A stretch of DNA of 56,265 nt from Clostridiales bacterium. Lineage in GTDB: Bacteria > Bacillota > Clostridia > Caldicoprobacterales > DTU083. Where the stretch lies: NCBI GenBank assembly GCA_012842605.1, contig DUSN01000065.1:1-56265 (forward strand), read 5' to 3'. Under the pieces are notes generated by a model. The model was not told where the DNA came from. It did no database searches and saw only the letters and a program-made list of their open reading frames with translations. Position numbers and translations under genes: made by a program. Positions 1 to 9,174 of this stretch are shown one piece after another; the first letter of the stretch is position 1, and every line of letters starts with the position of its first letter.

Positions 1-27
1 AAACATGGAATAATTTATTATACTTTA

Positions 28-56
28 TTTACAAAAAAGGTATAAGAATATATAAT
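28..56 (+). promoter_or_regulatory. sigma-A type promoter of the first mannosidase operon
   Basis: TTTACA (28-33) and TATAAT (51-56) are separated by 17 nt, which is close to the consensus. AAAGTATA-like half-sites flank it: TATACTTTA at 19-27 touches the -35 and AAAGTATATAT at 80-90 lies in the early leader. Similar motifs occur at 11224-11500, so this promoter is probably repressor-controlled. Confidence 0.7.
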
Positions 57-120
57 ATGATCATCAGGCAATGTCATATAAAGTATATATTTCATTTTAT
101 CAGTACACGGAGGAATAATC

Positions 121-2799
121 ATGTCATCTGGACTTAGAAAAATCTACTATATTTCCAGTACTCATTGGGACAGGGAATGGCATAAGACTTTTCAAGGTTT
201 TCGATTTGCTTTGGTAAACAGAATGAATGAAATAATAGATGTATTAGAGAATGATCCTTCATTTACAACCTTTATTATGGACGGACAGACTATAGTTCTG
301 GATGACTACTGTCAGATAGAGCCTGATAAAAAAGACCGTTTAATGAGTTTAATCAAAGACAAGCGCATTGTAGTCGGTCCCTGGTATACCATGCCGGATG
401 AGTTCCTGGTATCAGGAGAGAGCTTGATTCAAAATCTGATGATTGGACATAAACTTGCCGAAGCCTATGGAGGCAAGGCAATGAAATATGGATACATATG
501 CGATATTTTCGGGCATATAGCTCAAATGCCTCAGATATTAAAAGGCTTTGGCATAGAAGGTGCATTGCTTGGACGGGGAACAAACTATCATAATTGCCCA
601 TCATTTTTCAGGTGGGAATCTCTTGACGGAAGTCAATGCATTACTTTCAAAGTACCTGAGGAAACTGGCTATGCAACCTTCTGGTTTGAAGTATACCTGG
701 ATTATTTGACAGGTACTGACCCTGATAAAGAAAATATCATAAAGCGTGCATGTCAATACGTGGAGAAGGAAAGAAAGCGTTCTGACATACCTTATGTTGT
801 ATTGATGGATGGAATGGACCATGAGAGAATACATGAAATTGCACCATGGGTTGCGTCCAGGCTGTCAGAAATTTATGATTGCCCTGTTGTATTTGAAAAC
901 CCTGAGAACCTTGTAGAAAACTTAAAAGAATATCTTGATGCAATGCCCGTAAAAAAAGGTGAGCTGAACGAAACGGCAAAGATGCAAAGCGGGCATAATA
1001 TGCTGATAACAAATACATTATCCAGCAGATACGATATTAAGAAAGAAAATGACTATTGCCAGGCTCTGCTGGAAAAATGGATGCTGCCCATGACAGCATT
1101 ATGCCATCTGGAAGGATATCATATTCAGCAAACATATACCGAGCTTGCTTATAAATACTTGATTCCCTGCCACGCACATGATTCCATATGCGGATGCTCA
1201 ATTGACGCAGTTCACAGGGATATGCACTATCGTTTCAGGCAAGTGTCAAACATAGGCAATGAGGTAACAAATGCAGCTTTCCGTTATTTGGCAAAGGTTG
1301 ATAAGCCTGATGCTGAATCAGACTGCCGGCTCTTAACCATATTCAATCCGCTTCCCTTTGAAAGAAAGGAAACTATATCAGTAAAGATTGATTTCAACAA
1401 GGATTATAAGTCCAGGTTTATGGAGCAGGCCGGCTGGGAGCCCAAGAACGGATTCAAAATTATAGATGAAAAAGGCGAAGAAATACCATACAACCTTACA
1501 AACATCTCATACAGCAGCTTTACCGAAAGACCGGGTGAATTTTACCGCAGGGAAATGGATATCTATACAATTGCTTTTTCCGCCAGTCTGCCTCCCATGG
1601 GCTTGACTCAATACATGCTGGTACCCTGCAATAAGCCTGTCAGGTACTTAAGTGAGATGTCAGTTTCAGAGAATGCGTGCGAGAATGAATTTATCAGGCT
1701 CGAAATTAACTCCAATGGGACTGTTAATATTTTAGACAAGGAAACAGGCAGAGAGTACAAGCAGCTGCTAAGCTTTATTGATGACGGTGAAATAGGAGAC
1801 GGATGGCATCATGCAAACCCGGTGAACGACCGGGCCATCAGCAGTCTTGGAAGCAATTGCATGATTGAAAAAGTCGATGACGGCCCGGCTTCCTGCACTT
1901 TCCGTGTGACATGGTATATGCGTGTCCCGAAAAATGTTATCAGGTCTATTCATGGGAATTCCCGTTCAGAAGATACAACCGAATTGAAAATTTCATCCTC
2001 CATTATATTGTACAAAGGAAACCGCTGGGTGGATGTAAAGACCAAAGTGTATAACAATGTGAAGGACCACAGGCTCAGGCTGAGGATACCTACCGGCATC
2101 CCTGCAGGAAAATACCTGGCAAACCAGGCATTTTGCTTTGTTGAAAGGGATACAGGGTTTGACAGGAATACAGGTGATTGGAAAGAACCTGCCCTGGCGG
2201 AAAAATCATTTGAGAGCATTGTACTGAAGCGCGATGAAGAAGGCTGCGGGCTTGCATTTATATCCGAGGGCGGCCTGCATGAATGTGCTGCACTGGATGA
2301 TAAGGATGGAACTATTTATATAACACTGCTAAGGTCCTTCTCCAAGACTCACCTGACGGACGGGGAGACGGACGGGCAATTGCAGCAGGTGCTGGAGTAT
2401 GGTTACCGGCTGGTACCTGTTAAGAAATCTGACAGCCTGGCACATCTGACAAGAATCAAGGATTGTCTGCAGGCTGGTATCAGAACTGTTACAGACAGGG
2501 TTAAAGATACCTGCCGGCCTGTTATTAATAAAAGTGCTTTCTCATTATCAGGGGAGCATGTCGTTATGTCCCTGTTGAAAAGACCTGAGGACCAGCAAAG
2601 CAACTGTATTATAGTTCGGCTGACAAACTACAGTGATAACTCCACTAAAGCAGTTTTGACTTGTGAAAACACAATACTGGAAGCATATGAAACGGATCTG
2701 CTGGAGCAAAAGAAGGCAGAGGCTGTATTTCATGAGCATTGTCTGGAAATGGATTTCGAACCGTGGGAAATTAAAACCTACCGGGTAGTGCTTCAGTAA
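121..2799 (+). CDS. GH38 alpha-mannosidase, MngB-like subfamily
   Basis: This 892-residue protein has the layout of glycoside hydrolase family 38. An N-terminal catalytic barrel holds the metal-binding HWDREW motif (His15, Asp17), the nucleophile region CDIFGH (Asp128) and a second metal/acid region HAHDSICGCS (His351/353, Asp354). Long beta domains follow. HWDREW, DGQT, GPWYT and the length resemble E. coli mannosylglycerate hydrolase MngB more than lysosomal or Golgi enzymes, so mannosylglycerate or a short alpha-mannoside is a possible substrate. No signal peptide is seen, which implies cytoplasmic action on imported sugars. GGAGGA at 109-114 sets the start. The regulator gene follows after 37 bp. 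The family is certain; the substrate is inferred. Confidence 0.9.
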   Translation: MSSGLRKIYYISSTHWDREWHKTFQGFRFALVNRMNEIIDVLENDPSFTTFIMDGQTIVLDDYCQIEPDKKDRLMSLIKDKRIVVGPWYTMPDEFLVSGESLIQNLMIGHKLAEAYGGKAMKYGYICDIFGHIAQMPQILKGFGIEGALLGRGTNYHNCPSFFRWESLDGSQCITFKVPEETGYATFWFEVYLDYLTGTDPDKENIIKRACQYVEKERKRSDIPYVVLMDGMDHERIHEIAPWVASRLSEIYDCPVVFENPENLVENLKEYLDAMPVKKGELNETAKMQSGHNMLITNTLSSRYDIKKENDYCQALLEKWMLPMTALCHLEGYHIQQTYTELAYKYLIPCHAHDSICGCSIDAVHRDMHYRFRQVSNIGNEVTNAAFRYLAKVDKPDAESDCRLLTIFNPLPFERKETISVKIDFNKDYKSRFMEQAGWEPKNGFKIIDEKGEEIPYNLTNISYSSFTERPGEFYRREMDIYTIAFSASLPPMGLTQYMLVPCNKPVRYLSEMSVSENACENEFIRLEINSNGTVNILDKETGREYKQLLSFIDDGEIGDGWHHANPVNDRAISSLGSNCMIEKVDDGPASCTFRVTWYMRVPKNVIRSIHGNSRSEDTTELKISSSIILYKGNRWVDVKTKVYNNVKDHRLRLRIPTGIPAGKYLANQAFCFVERDTGFDRNTGDWKEPALAEKSFESIVLKRDEEGCGLAFISEGGLHECAALDDKDGTIYITLLRSFSKTHLTDGETDGQLQQVLEYGYRLVPVKKSDSLAHLTRIKDCLQAGIRTVTDRVKDTCRPVINKSAFSLSGEHVVMSLLKRPEDQQSNCIIVRLTNYSDNSTKAVLTCENTILEAYETDLLEQKKAEAVFHEHCLEMDFEPWEIKTYRVVLQ

Positions 2800-2836
2800 T
2801 GTTGTGATTTAAAGTAAAGTTCAAGGGGGATTTGGT

Positions 2837-3916
2837 TTGAAAAAAGTTCCAAAGTACAAGGCTGTGAAGGATTTTATAGAGAAAGGTATTGCAGCAGGCG
2901 AATATCTCCCGGGTGATAAACTTCCCAATGAAAATGAATTGACAGAAATGCTCGGCGTTAGCAGCATTACAGTAAAAAAAGCAATGGCCGAGCTGGTTAA
3001 CGAAGGTGTGATAAGCCGAATTCCGGGCAAAGGCAGTTTTGTTAATGAAATTAGAAACAATGCAGCACAGTCTTCCCAAAAGCTGATTGCCTTTCTATTG
3101 TCCTGTCAGGATGTAAATGACAGTTCCTGCATGCAGATTATGATGGGAGTACAGAGTTGTCTTGCATCAGGCGGTTATTCAATGATAGTGGAGCATCCGG
3201 GTGACGATCCTGATAGGGAGCTTCAGATAATTATGAGGCTTCTGGACAATCATGTAGCCGGTTTTATCCTTTTTTCTGCCAACCCTGAACGTTCCATTGA
3301 CAATTATATTTATTTGAGAAATAAAAACATTCCCTATGTATTGCTGGACAGGTGGGTTGATTACCTGCCTGCAAATTCTGTAGCCTGCAACAATCATGAC
3401 GGTGCTTTTTCCGCAGTGGAATACCTTATTGAGTTAGGGCACCGGAAAATTGGCTTTGTTGCGGATAATTTCTACCTCAGTTCGGAAAAAGAACGTTACC
3501 GCGGATATTGCAATGCCCTGAAAATGGCATCCATCCCTGTAGAGAAAAGGATAGTCTTTTGTGATCCTGAATCGGATTACAGCAGGATTATGGAAGCTGT
3601 TAAAAATAAGGAGCTCACCGCGCTATTTGCAGTAAATGACAGAAAAGGCCTGGAATTGCTCAATATGCTTTTGGATAATGGCATAAGTATTCCGGATGAT
3701 GTTTCAATTATGGGATTTGATGATTATGAGGCTTCCAAGTATGCACGCATCCCCTTAAGCACTGTAAGGCAGCATTTTGAAAGGGAAGGATATATTGCTG
3801 CACAAATCCTTTTGGACACGATAAAAGGGTATAAAACTCGATATAACAAAATACTGGTCGGAACTGAAATAGTAATTCGCTCATCTACCGAAGCTCTTAG
3901 AAAAAATCGCACATAA
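2837..3916 (+). CDS. GntR-LacI hybrid transcriptional regulator (AraR-like architecture)
   Basis: The protein has 359 residues. Residues 1-70 form a GntR-type winged helix (PGDKLPNENELTEMLGVS followed by TVKKAMAEL and a PGKGSFV wing). Residues about 78-355 form a LacI/GalR periplasmic-binding-like sugar sensor (VACNNHDGAFSAVEYLIELGH, then GFDDYE). This domain order is that of AraR of Bacillus. The start is TTG with AAGGGGG 7 nt upstream. It sits between a GH38 gene and a URO-D-like gene with short gaps, so it is probably the local repressor released by a sugar intermediate. Palindromic AAAGTATAC sites at both operon heads are candidate operators. The inducer is unknown. Confidence 0.88.
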   Translation: MKKVPKYKAVKDFIEKGIAAGEYLPGDKLPNENELTEMLGVSSITVKKAMAELVNEGVISRIPGKGSFVNEIRNNAAQSSQKLIAFLLSCQDVNDSSCMQIMMGVQSCLASGGYSMIVEHPGDDPDRELQIIMRLLDNHVAGFILFSANPERSIDNYIYLRNKNIPYVLLDRWVDYLPANSVACNNHDGAFSAVEYLIELGHRKIGFVADNFYLSSEKERYRGYCNALKMASIPVEKRIVFCDPESDYSRIMEAVKNKELTALFAVNDRKGLELLNMLLDNGISIPDDVSIMGFDDYEASKYARIPLSTVRQHFEREGYIAAQILLDTIKGYKTRYNKILVGTEIVIRSSTEALRKNRT

Positions 3917-3934
3917 AGAAATGAGGTATATAAA

Positions 3935-5029
3935 ATGACATCAAAAGAAAGACTGATAGCTGCAATTAACCGTGAAGTTCCTGACAGGCTTCCTGCTACA
4001 ACCCACCATCTAATGCACTCATACCTGCACGGACAGATGGGCGGCATGACAAATGAGGAATTTTTTCAATATTTCGGCCTTGATCCTATCCACTGGACTA
4101 ATTCCGCAGAATATACCGAGAACCAGCTGGAAAACTGGAGAATAACCAGTTGTGAGCTAACAGGGCAGAAATATCCGTCCAGAAGATACACTATAGATAC
4201 TCCTGATGGAGCACTCACCTGTGTTCTTCAGTACAACGAGCATACCATCTGGGTTGCAGAGCACCTGATAAAAGAGAAGAATGACATTGATATCCTGGCA
4301 AAGCATATGCCAAGTCCTTCATGCAATATAAGTTATATTGAACAAGAGTATAAATCACATCCAAATGCCTTGATACGCGGGAACATTGTTTGTGCCGATA
4401 TTTTCGGACAGCCGGGATGCTGGCAGGATGCAGCCTGCATGTTCGGGATTGAAAAACTGATCATGGAAACCTTTGATGACCCTGACTGGGTGCATGAGTT
4501 CCTAAAGATTTTGCTGAAAAGAAAGCTGGATTATATCAACACCATGACAGGGGCTCCCTTTGACATTCTCGAATTGGGCGGGGGAGATGCATCATCTACA
4601 GTAATCTCACCCAAACTGTTTGATAGTTTTGTAGCACCCTATGACAGTGTACTGATAGAAGCTGCGCACAAGGCAGGGCAGAAAATAGTATATCATACCT
4701 GCGGCGGTATGATGCCCATACTGGAGAATATAGCTGCAATGGGACCTGATGCAATGGAGACCTTTACACCGGCTGGTATGGGCGGAGATGCTGATCTGGC
4801 TGAAGCCAAAAAACGCATAGGAGATAAGGTTTGTATAATAGGCGGTTTTGATCAGTTTCATTTTCTTACAGGTTGTACACCTGAGGATACACGCAGAGAA
4901 GTGAGACGTTGTTTTGAGGCTGCAGGTCAAGGCGGAGGTTTTATATTGTCTCCTTCTGACCATTTCTTTGAAGCAGACACCAGCCTTTTGAAAGCATTCG
5001 CTGATGAAGCAGGCAAATGTATCTACTAA
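3935..5029 (+). CDS. URO-D/MtaA-CmuA family protein 1
   Basis: This 364-residue protein belongs to the uroporphyrinogen decarboxylase-like TIM-barrel family, which also holds corrinoid:coenzyme M methyltransferases (MtaA, CmuA). It starts with the usual MTSKERLIAAI box and has the HxCG motif (His254, Cys256), which is a zinc-ligand pair in MtaA. The C-terminal GGGFIL segment follows. It is too divergent, and in the wrong context, for HemE. It is tightly packed between the regulator gene and the second GH38 gene (gaps 18 and 27 bp). No corrinoid-binding partner protein is encoded in this window. Its reaction is unknown; transfer of a methyl group from an O-methyl sugar is only a hypothesis. 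Confidence 0.85.
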   Translation: MTSKERLIAAINREVPDRLPATTHHLMHSYLHGQMGGMTNEEFFQYFGLDPIHWTNSAEYTENQLENWRITSCELTGQKYPSRRYTIDTPDGALTCVLQYNEHTIWVAEHLIKEKNDIDILAKHMPSPSCNISYIEQEYKSHPNALIRGNIVCADIFGQPGCWQDAACMFGIEKLIMETFDDPDWVHEFLKILLKRKLDYINTMTGAPFDILELGGGDASSTVISPKLFDSFVAPYDSVLIEAAHKAGQKIVYHTCGGMMPILENIAAMGPDAMETFTPAGMGGDADLAEAKKRIGDKVCIIGGFDQFHFLTGCTPEDTRREVRRCFEAAGQGGGFILSPSDHFFEADTSLLKAFADEAGKCIY

Positions 5030-5056
5030 TTAAAAAACTAGGAGAGGAGCCACTAT

Positions 5057-8000
5057 ATGCTGAATAATGCGCAGCTTGAGCGGACGATTAATAAACTAGA
5101 ACGCTTCGAAATGGCGCTATGGAATTTTCGCTTCACTGAAATTGGCGAACTGGAAGAGGTTCGCCGGTTTGAAACACAAGAGCAATACCATCAGATACCT
5201 GATGGTGATGGGCTGTATATCCCTACAAAACCCGGTGATGTATGGGGCAGGGAAAAATCCTATTGCTGGTTTAGGGGAACAGCACGAATCCCGGAGGAAT
5301 ATCGTGGAAAAGCTGTATATGTAATGCCTCATGCTGGCGGTTTTGAAGGACTGTTATGGGTGAATGGCAGTTTGAAAGGGATTCTTACCACCCGGTATGC
5401 CAATCAGGGAGTATCACTTCATGACAATGCGCTTTTGACATTGAAAGCGGATCCGGATCAAACCCTGGATGTAGCAATTGAATTTTATGCAGGGCATTAT
5501 ATACCCGGCATTCATCCCTTTGATGCAAATGAACGTCCCAGCTATTCATATACCTATGAAAATATCAAGCTATGCATTAAGAATCAGGATATTATAGATT
5601 TCATATTTGACCTGAGAACCTTGCTGCAATTGGCAAAATCAATGGACGAATTCAGCTTTAGAAGGGCTGATGTGCTTAATTGCCTGATTGATGTGCATAA
5701 AACGGTTTATTATGATGTATATAATTTGCCCGAGGATGTGTGGCGTACAGCTTTATCCAGGGCCAGGGAGGTTATGCAGCCTGTATTGAATGTGAAAAAT
5801 TCACAGTCTGCTCCTGTGGCCGGGCTTGTAGGGCATTCTCATATGGATACGGCATGGCTTTGGCCAATCGATGTTACATTGAAAAAGTGTGCACGTACTT
5901 ATTCAAACCAGATGAGTCTAATGGAACAATACCCGGAATATCGTTTCTTTCAGAGCTCAGCTTACCACACCGAAATGATGAGAAGGCACTACCCGGAGCT
6001 TTTTGAACGCATCCGCCGCAAGGTTGCTGAAGGAAGGTATGAACCAAACGGAGCTGTCTGGGTGGAATGTGACTGCAATATCACATCCGGCGAGTTCCTG
6101 CTGCGGCAGATGCTTTGGGGACAGAAGTATACTCAGAAATATTTCGGATATACCTCCAATTGCTTCTGGCTGCCGGATACCTTCGGATACAGTGCGGCTA
6201 TACCTCAGATCATGAAAGGCTGTAATGTGGACTATTTCCTTACTACAAAGCTGTCTTGGAATGATACCAACCGGTTTCCATATGAAGCTTTTTACTGGGA
6301 AGGCATTGACGGTACTCGTGTATTTGCTCATTTTAACAGCATACATTGCTGGCCGGATGCACAAACCCTTATTCAGCTGCTGGAAGGACGCAACAGCAGG
6401 AATTATATCCAGAATAAAAGAACAACCAACAAACGGGTTGTGGCATATGGCTTCGGTGACGGTGGAGGCGGTCCGCAGTTTGAAATGATAGAAGCTGCCC
6501 GCCGTGTAAGGGATTTGGACGGATGCCCCAAAGCAGAGCATGTGGAAGTGGCACAGTTTATGAAGGAAATGGAGAGGGATGCCGTCAATGTTCCTGTGCA
6601 CCGTGGTGAGCTTTACCTGGAGATACATCGCGGAACTCTGACCAATATGCATCAAATAAAGAGGAACAACAGGAAAGCTGAATTTTTGATACACGACCTG
6701 GAATACCTTACAGTCAGGAAGGCCATTGCTGAAGACATGGAGGCACATGACAACCATCTAAGGCCTCTGGTTGAGACATTGCTTGTTAACCAATTCCACG
6801 ACATTCTGCCCGGTTCCAGCATACCTGAAGTTCATGACCAGTCCTGCCGTGAAATGGCGGAAGTATTAAGCACCGGAAGAAAGATGCTGGCTGAACTGGC
6901 CTGCGGCAAGCCTGCCAATAATACCGTTACTGTTTTGAACACCCTTGGGTTCACCAGGCAGGAAATTGTTAGAATGCCTGATTTGCCGGGTATGATGCCT
7001 TCTGACAGCAGCATGTGTGTTCAGAGATATGTTGATTTGCACGGGCAGCCTGTCCTTGCCCTGGGATTGGTTAACCTGCCTTCTTTAGGAGGGGCTGTTG
7101 TAGAGTTTTCACCTGAGGCTGCCGCGCCTGCCTGGGAGTCTCCCTTCAGCTATGAAGGCTCGGTGCTGGAAACGCCTTTTGCAGTAGTTACCTTTGCGGA
7201 AAACGGAACAATTCAATCCTATATTGACAAAAGGGCTGACCGGGAGCTTTGCGGCGGGTACCCGCTCAATACATTCCTGATTGCGGAAGACGTACCTTCG
7301 CAATGGGATAACTGGGATGTAGATGCGGATATGAGTCTGAAATTTGAAACTGCGTCCTGCCTGCTGGAACGCAGGGTCATATCTGACGGGCCCCTGGAAT
7401 TCAGGATTCGCAGCCGGTATAAGATTTGTGAAGGCTCATATGTAAACCAGGATATGGTGTTCTATGCCCATACACCTCGTGTTGACTTTGAGACAATAAT
7501 AGAATGGAATGCAAAGCACCGGTTCCTGAAAACTGCATTTGATACAACAATAAGAGCCAATACGGCACGTCATGAGATACAGTTCGGACACTGCCAGAAG
7601 CCGACTACCCGGAATAATACACTGGAACAGGCTATGTTTGAAGTGGCAAATCATAAATATACTGACTTATCAGAGCCCAAATTCGGTGTTGCCGTGCTCA
7701 ATGACTGCAAGTACGGAGTGTCGGTTGAAGGCTCATCCATCCGTCTGTCACTTCATAAAGGAGGGTGCAATCCTGACCCACGCGGGGATATCGGGGTACA
7801 TGAGTGCACGTATTCCTTCCTCCCCCATGACAGCGGCTACGATGCTGAGAGCGTTGTGCAGCCTGCATACTGCCTGAATGTGGCACCTATTGTTGTTCAG
7901 GGCATAACAGATATCCAGCCGCTGGCTGAAACAGATTCTGCAAACATCATCATTGAGACCATAAAGCCATGTGAGGATAACCAAAAAGCTTTCATCATGA

Positions 8001-8176
8001 GGCTATATGAAGCTGAAGGAAGTTTTACTCATAGCATTTTGAAGCTTGGTTTCAATCCATGCCGTATAGAACTGACCAATATGCTGGAAGAAGCATTGGA
8101 GGAATTGCGGTGCAGCAATGAGATCCGTCTTTCCTTCCGGCCCTTTGAAATTAAAACAATCAAGATTGCATATTAG
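5057..8176 (+). CDS. GH38 alpha-mannosidase, long Ams1-like type
   Basis: The protein has 1039 residues and no signal peptide. About 250 N-terminal residues form an all-beta region before the catalytic barrel. Metal-binding HSHMDTAWLWP (His262, Asp264), the nucleophile motif WLPDTFGYS (Asp374) and a late NQFHDILPGSS motif are all intact. This layout matches cytoplasmic/vacuolar alpha-mannosidases of the Ams1 type, which trim free oligomannosides with broad linkage range. It is clearly a different subfamily from the other two GH38 proteins of the locus. AGGAGAGG lies just upstream of the ATG. The next URO-D-like gene begins 12 bp after the stop, so they are probably co-translated. Confidence 0.93.
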   Translation: MLNNAQLERTINKLERFEMALWNFRFTEIGELEEVRRFETQEQYHQIPDGDGLYIPTKPGDVWGREKSYCWFRGTARIPEEYRGKAVYVMPHAGGFEGLLWVNGSLKGILTTRYANQGVSLHDNALLTLKADPDQTLDVAIEFYAGHYIPGIHPFDANERPSYSYTYENIKLCIKNQDIIDFIFDLRTLLQLAKSMDEFSFRRADVLNCLIDVHKTVYYDVYNLPEDVWRTALSRAREVMQPVLNVKNSQSAPVAGLVGHSHMDTAWLWPIDVTLKKCARTYSNQMSLMEQYPEYRFFQSSAYHTEMMRRHYPELFERIRRKVAEGRYEPNGAVWVECDCNITSGEFLLRQMLWGQKYTQKYFGYTSNCFWLPDTFGYSAAIPQIMKGCNVDYFLTTKLSWNDTNRFPYEAFYWEGIDGTRVFAHFNSIHCWPDAQTLIQLLEGRNSRNYIQNKRTTNKRVVAYGFGDGGGGPQFEMIEAARRVRDLDGCPKAEHVEVAQFMKEMERDAVNVPVHRGELYLEIHRGTLTNMHQIKRNNRKAEFLIHDLEYLTVRKAIAEDMEAHDNHLRPLVETLLVNQFHDILPGSSIPEVHDQSCREMAEVLSTGRKMLAELACGKPANNTVTVLNTLGFTRQEIVRMPDLPGMMPSDSSMCVQRYVDLHGQPVLALGLVNLPSLGGAVVEFSPEAAAPAWESPFSYEGSVLETPFAVVTFAENGTIQSYIDKRADRELCGGYPLNTFLIAEDVPSQWDNWDVDADMSLKFETASCLLERRVISDGPLEFRIRSRYKICEGSYVNQDMVFYAHTPRVDFETIIEWNAKHRFLKTAFDTTIRANTARHEIQFGHCQKPTTRNNTLEQAMFEVANHKYTDLSEPKFGVAVLNDCKYGVSVEGSSIRLSLHKGGCNPDPRGDIGVHECTYSFLPHDSGYDAESVVQPAYCLNVAPIVVQGITDIQPLAETDSANIIIETIKPCEDNQKAFIMRLYEAEGSFTHSILKLGFNPCRIELTNMLEEALEELRCSNEIRLSFRPFEIKTIKIAY

Positions 8177-8188
8177 GAGGCGAGTACA

Positions 8189-9151
8189 ATGACACAGAAA
8201 GAGAGATTTATAGCAGCACTGGAAAGACGCCCTGTTAAAGGCCATGTTCCGCACTTTGAGCTGGTGTTTTACCTTACTATGGAATCAATCGGCAAGGTAC
8301 ATCCTACCCACAGGCATTTTTACCAATGGGATCAAATGTCCCAGAGAGAGAAGGAACTGCAGCGAAAAGATGCTGCTATGACTTATATTGAAATAGCTGA
8401 AAAGTATAATCATGATGCCATATTTGTTCATGGTTTCCTTCCCGGAGCGGATGAAATGATTCGGCTTCTGGAAGCCATTCGGGAATTGTCAGGCGATAAG
8501 TATTTCCTGATGATGCATGGAGATCCCACTTTCAGCATTCCAAGCGGGAACAATATGGTAGAGGAATCAGTCCTGTTTTATGAAGAGCCGGAGCTGATGA
8601 AGAAAAGAGCCCAGAAGCAAGTTGACGATATGCTTGAATATGTAGAGAAAATTGCTAAAACCGGTTTGCTGGACGGAATAGCTATGTGCTCGGATTATTG
8701 CTTTAATACCAATCCGTTTTTAAGGCCGTCCATGTTTGCCGAATTCGTAACCCCTTATCTTGAAAAGACCATTGAGGCATATCGTTCTATGGGATTGTAT
8801 ACCATCAAGCATACTGACGGCAACATCATGCCAATTATAGACCAATTGGTGCAATGCAAGCCTGATGCTCTGCATTCTCTTGATCCCCAGGGCGGGGTGG
8901 ATCTGGCATATGTTAAGAAAACATACGGTGATAAAGTATGTTTAATTGGCAATGTGAACTGTGCATTGCTGCAAAACGGAACTGAAGAGGAAATGACTGC
9001 TGATGTATTAAGATCCCTGAGGGATGGAATGGCAGGCGGCTGGGGTTACATCTTCTCAACTTCCAATTGCGTGTACACCGGACTTGATTTAAGCCGCTAC
9101 GAAAAGATGCACAGGTTATGGAGAGAATACGGAATTTATCCTGAAAAATAA
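8189..9151 (+). CDS. URO-D/MtaA-CmuA family protein 2, HxD variant
   Basis: This 320-residue protein has the family start (MTQKERFIAALERR) and barrel. The usual HxCG motif reads KHTDGN here (His208, Asp210), so the first zinc-ligand cysteine of MtaA-like proteins is an aspartate. A cysteine is present in the C-terminal segment (FSTSNCVYTG), a region where MtaA has its third ligand. It is the shortest of the five paralogues. It follows the long mannosidase gene after 12 bp and precedes the propeller/SGNH gene. A metal site of altered composition or a different reaction is possible. The function is unknown. Confidence 0.83.
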   Translation: MTQKERFIAALERRPVKGHVPHFELVFYLTMESIGKVHPTHRHFYQWDQMSQREKELQRKDAAMTYIEIAEKYNHDAIFVHGFLPGADEMIRLLEAIRELSGDKYFLMMHGDPTFSIPSGNNMVEESVLFYEEPELMKKRAQKQVDDMLEYVEKIAKTGLLDGIAMCSDYCFNTNPFLRPSMFAEFVTPYLEKTIEAYRSMGLYTIKHTDGNIMPIIDQLVQCKPDALHSLDPQGGVDLAYVKKTYGDKVCLIGNVNCALLQNGTEEEMTADVLRSLRDGMAGGWGYIFSTSNCVYTGLDLSRYEKMHRLWREYGIYPEK

Positions 9152-9174
9152 ACCAATCGAAAGGGGTTCTTAAC

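Noticed and set aside
3935..5029. hemE (uroporphyrinogen decarboxylase proper)
   Set aside because: The HxCG motif and sugar-locus context fit the MtaA/CmuA-like branch, and no other haem genes are present.
5957..6757. Long antisense open frame (266 codons)
   Set aside because: It mirrors the GH38 gene on the other strand, lacks a ribosome site, and has no recognisable motifs.
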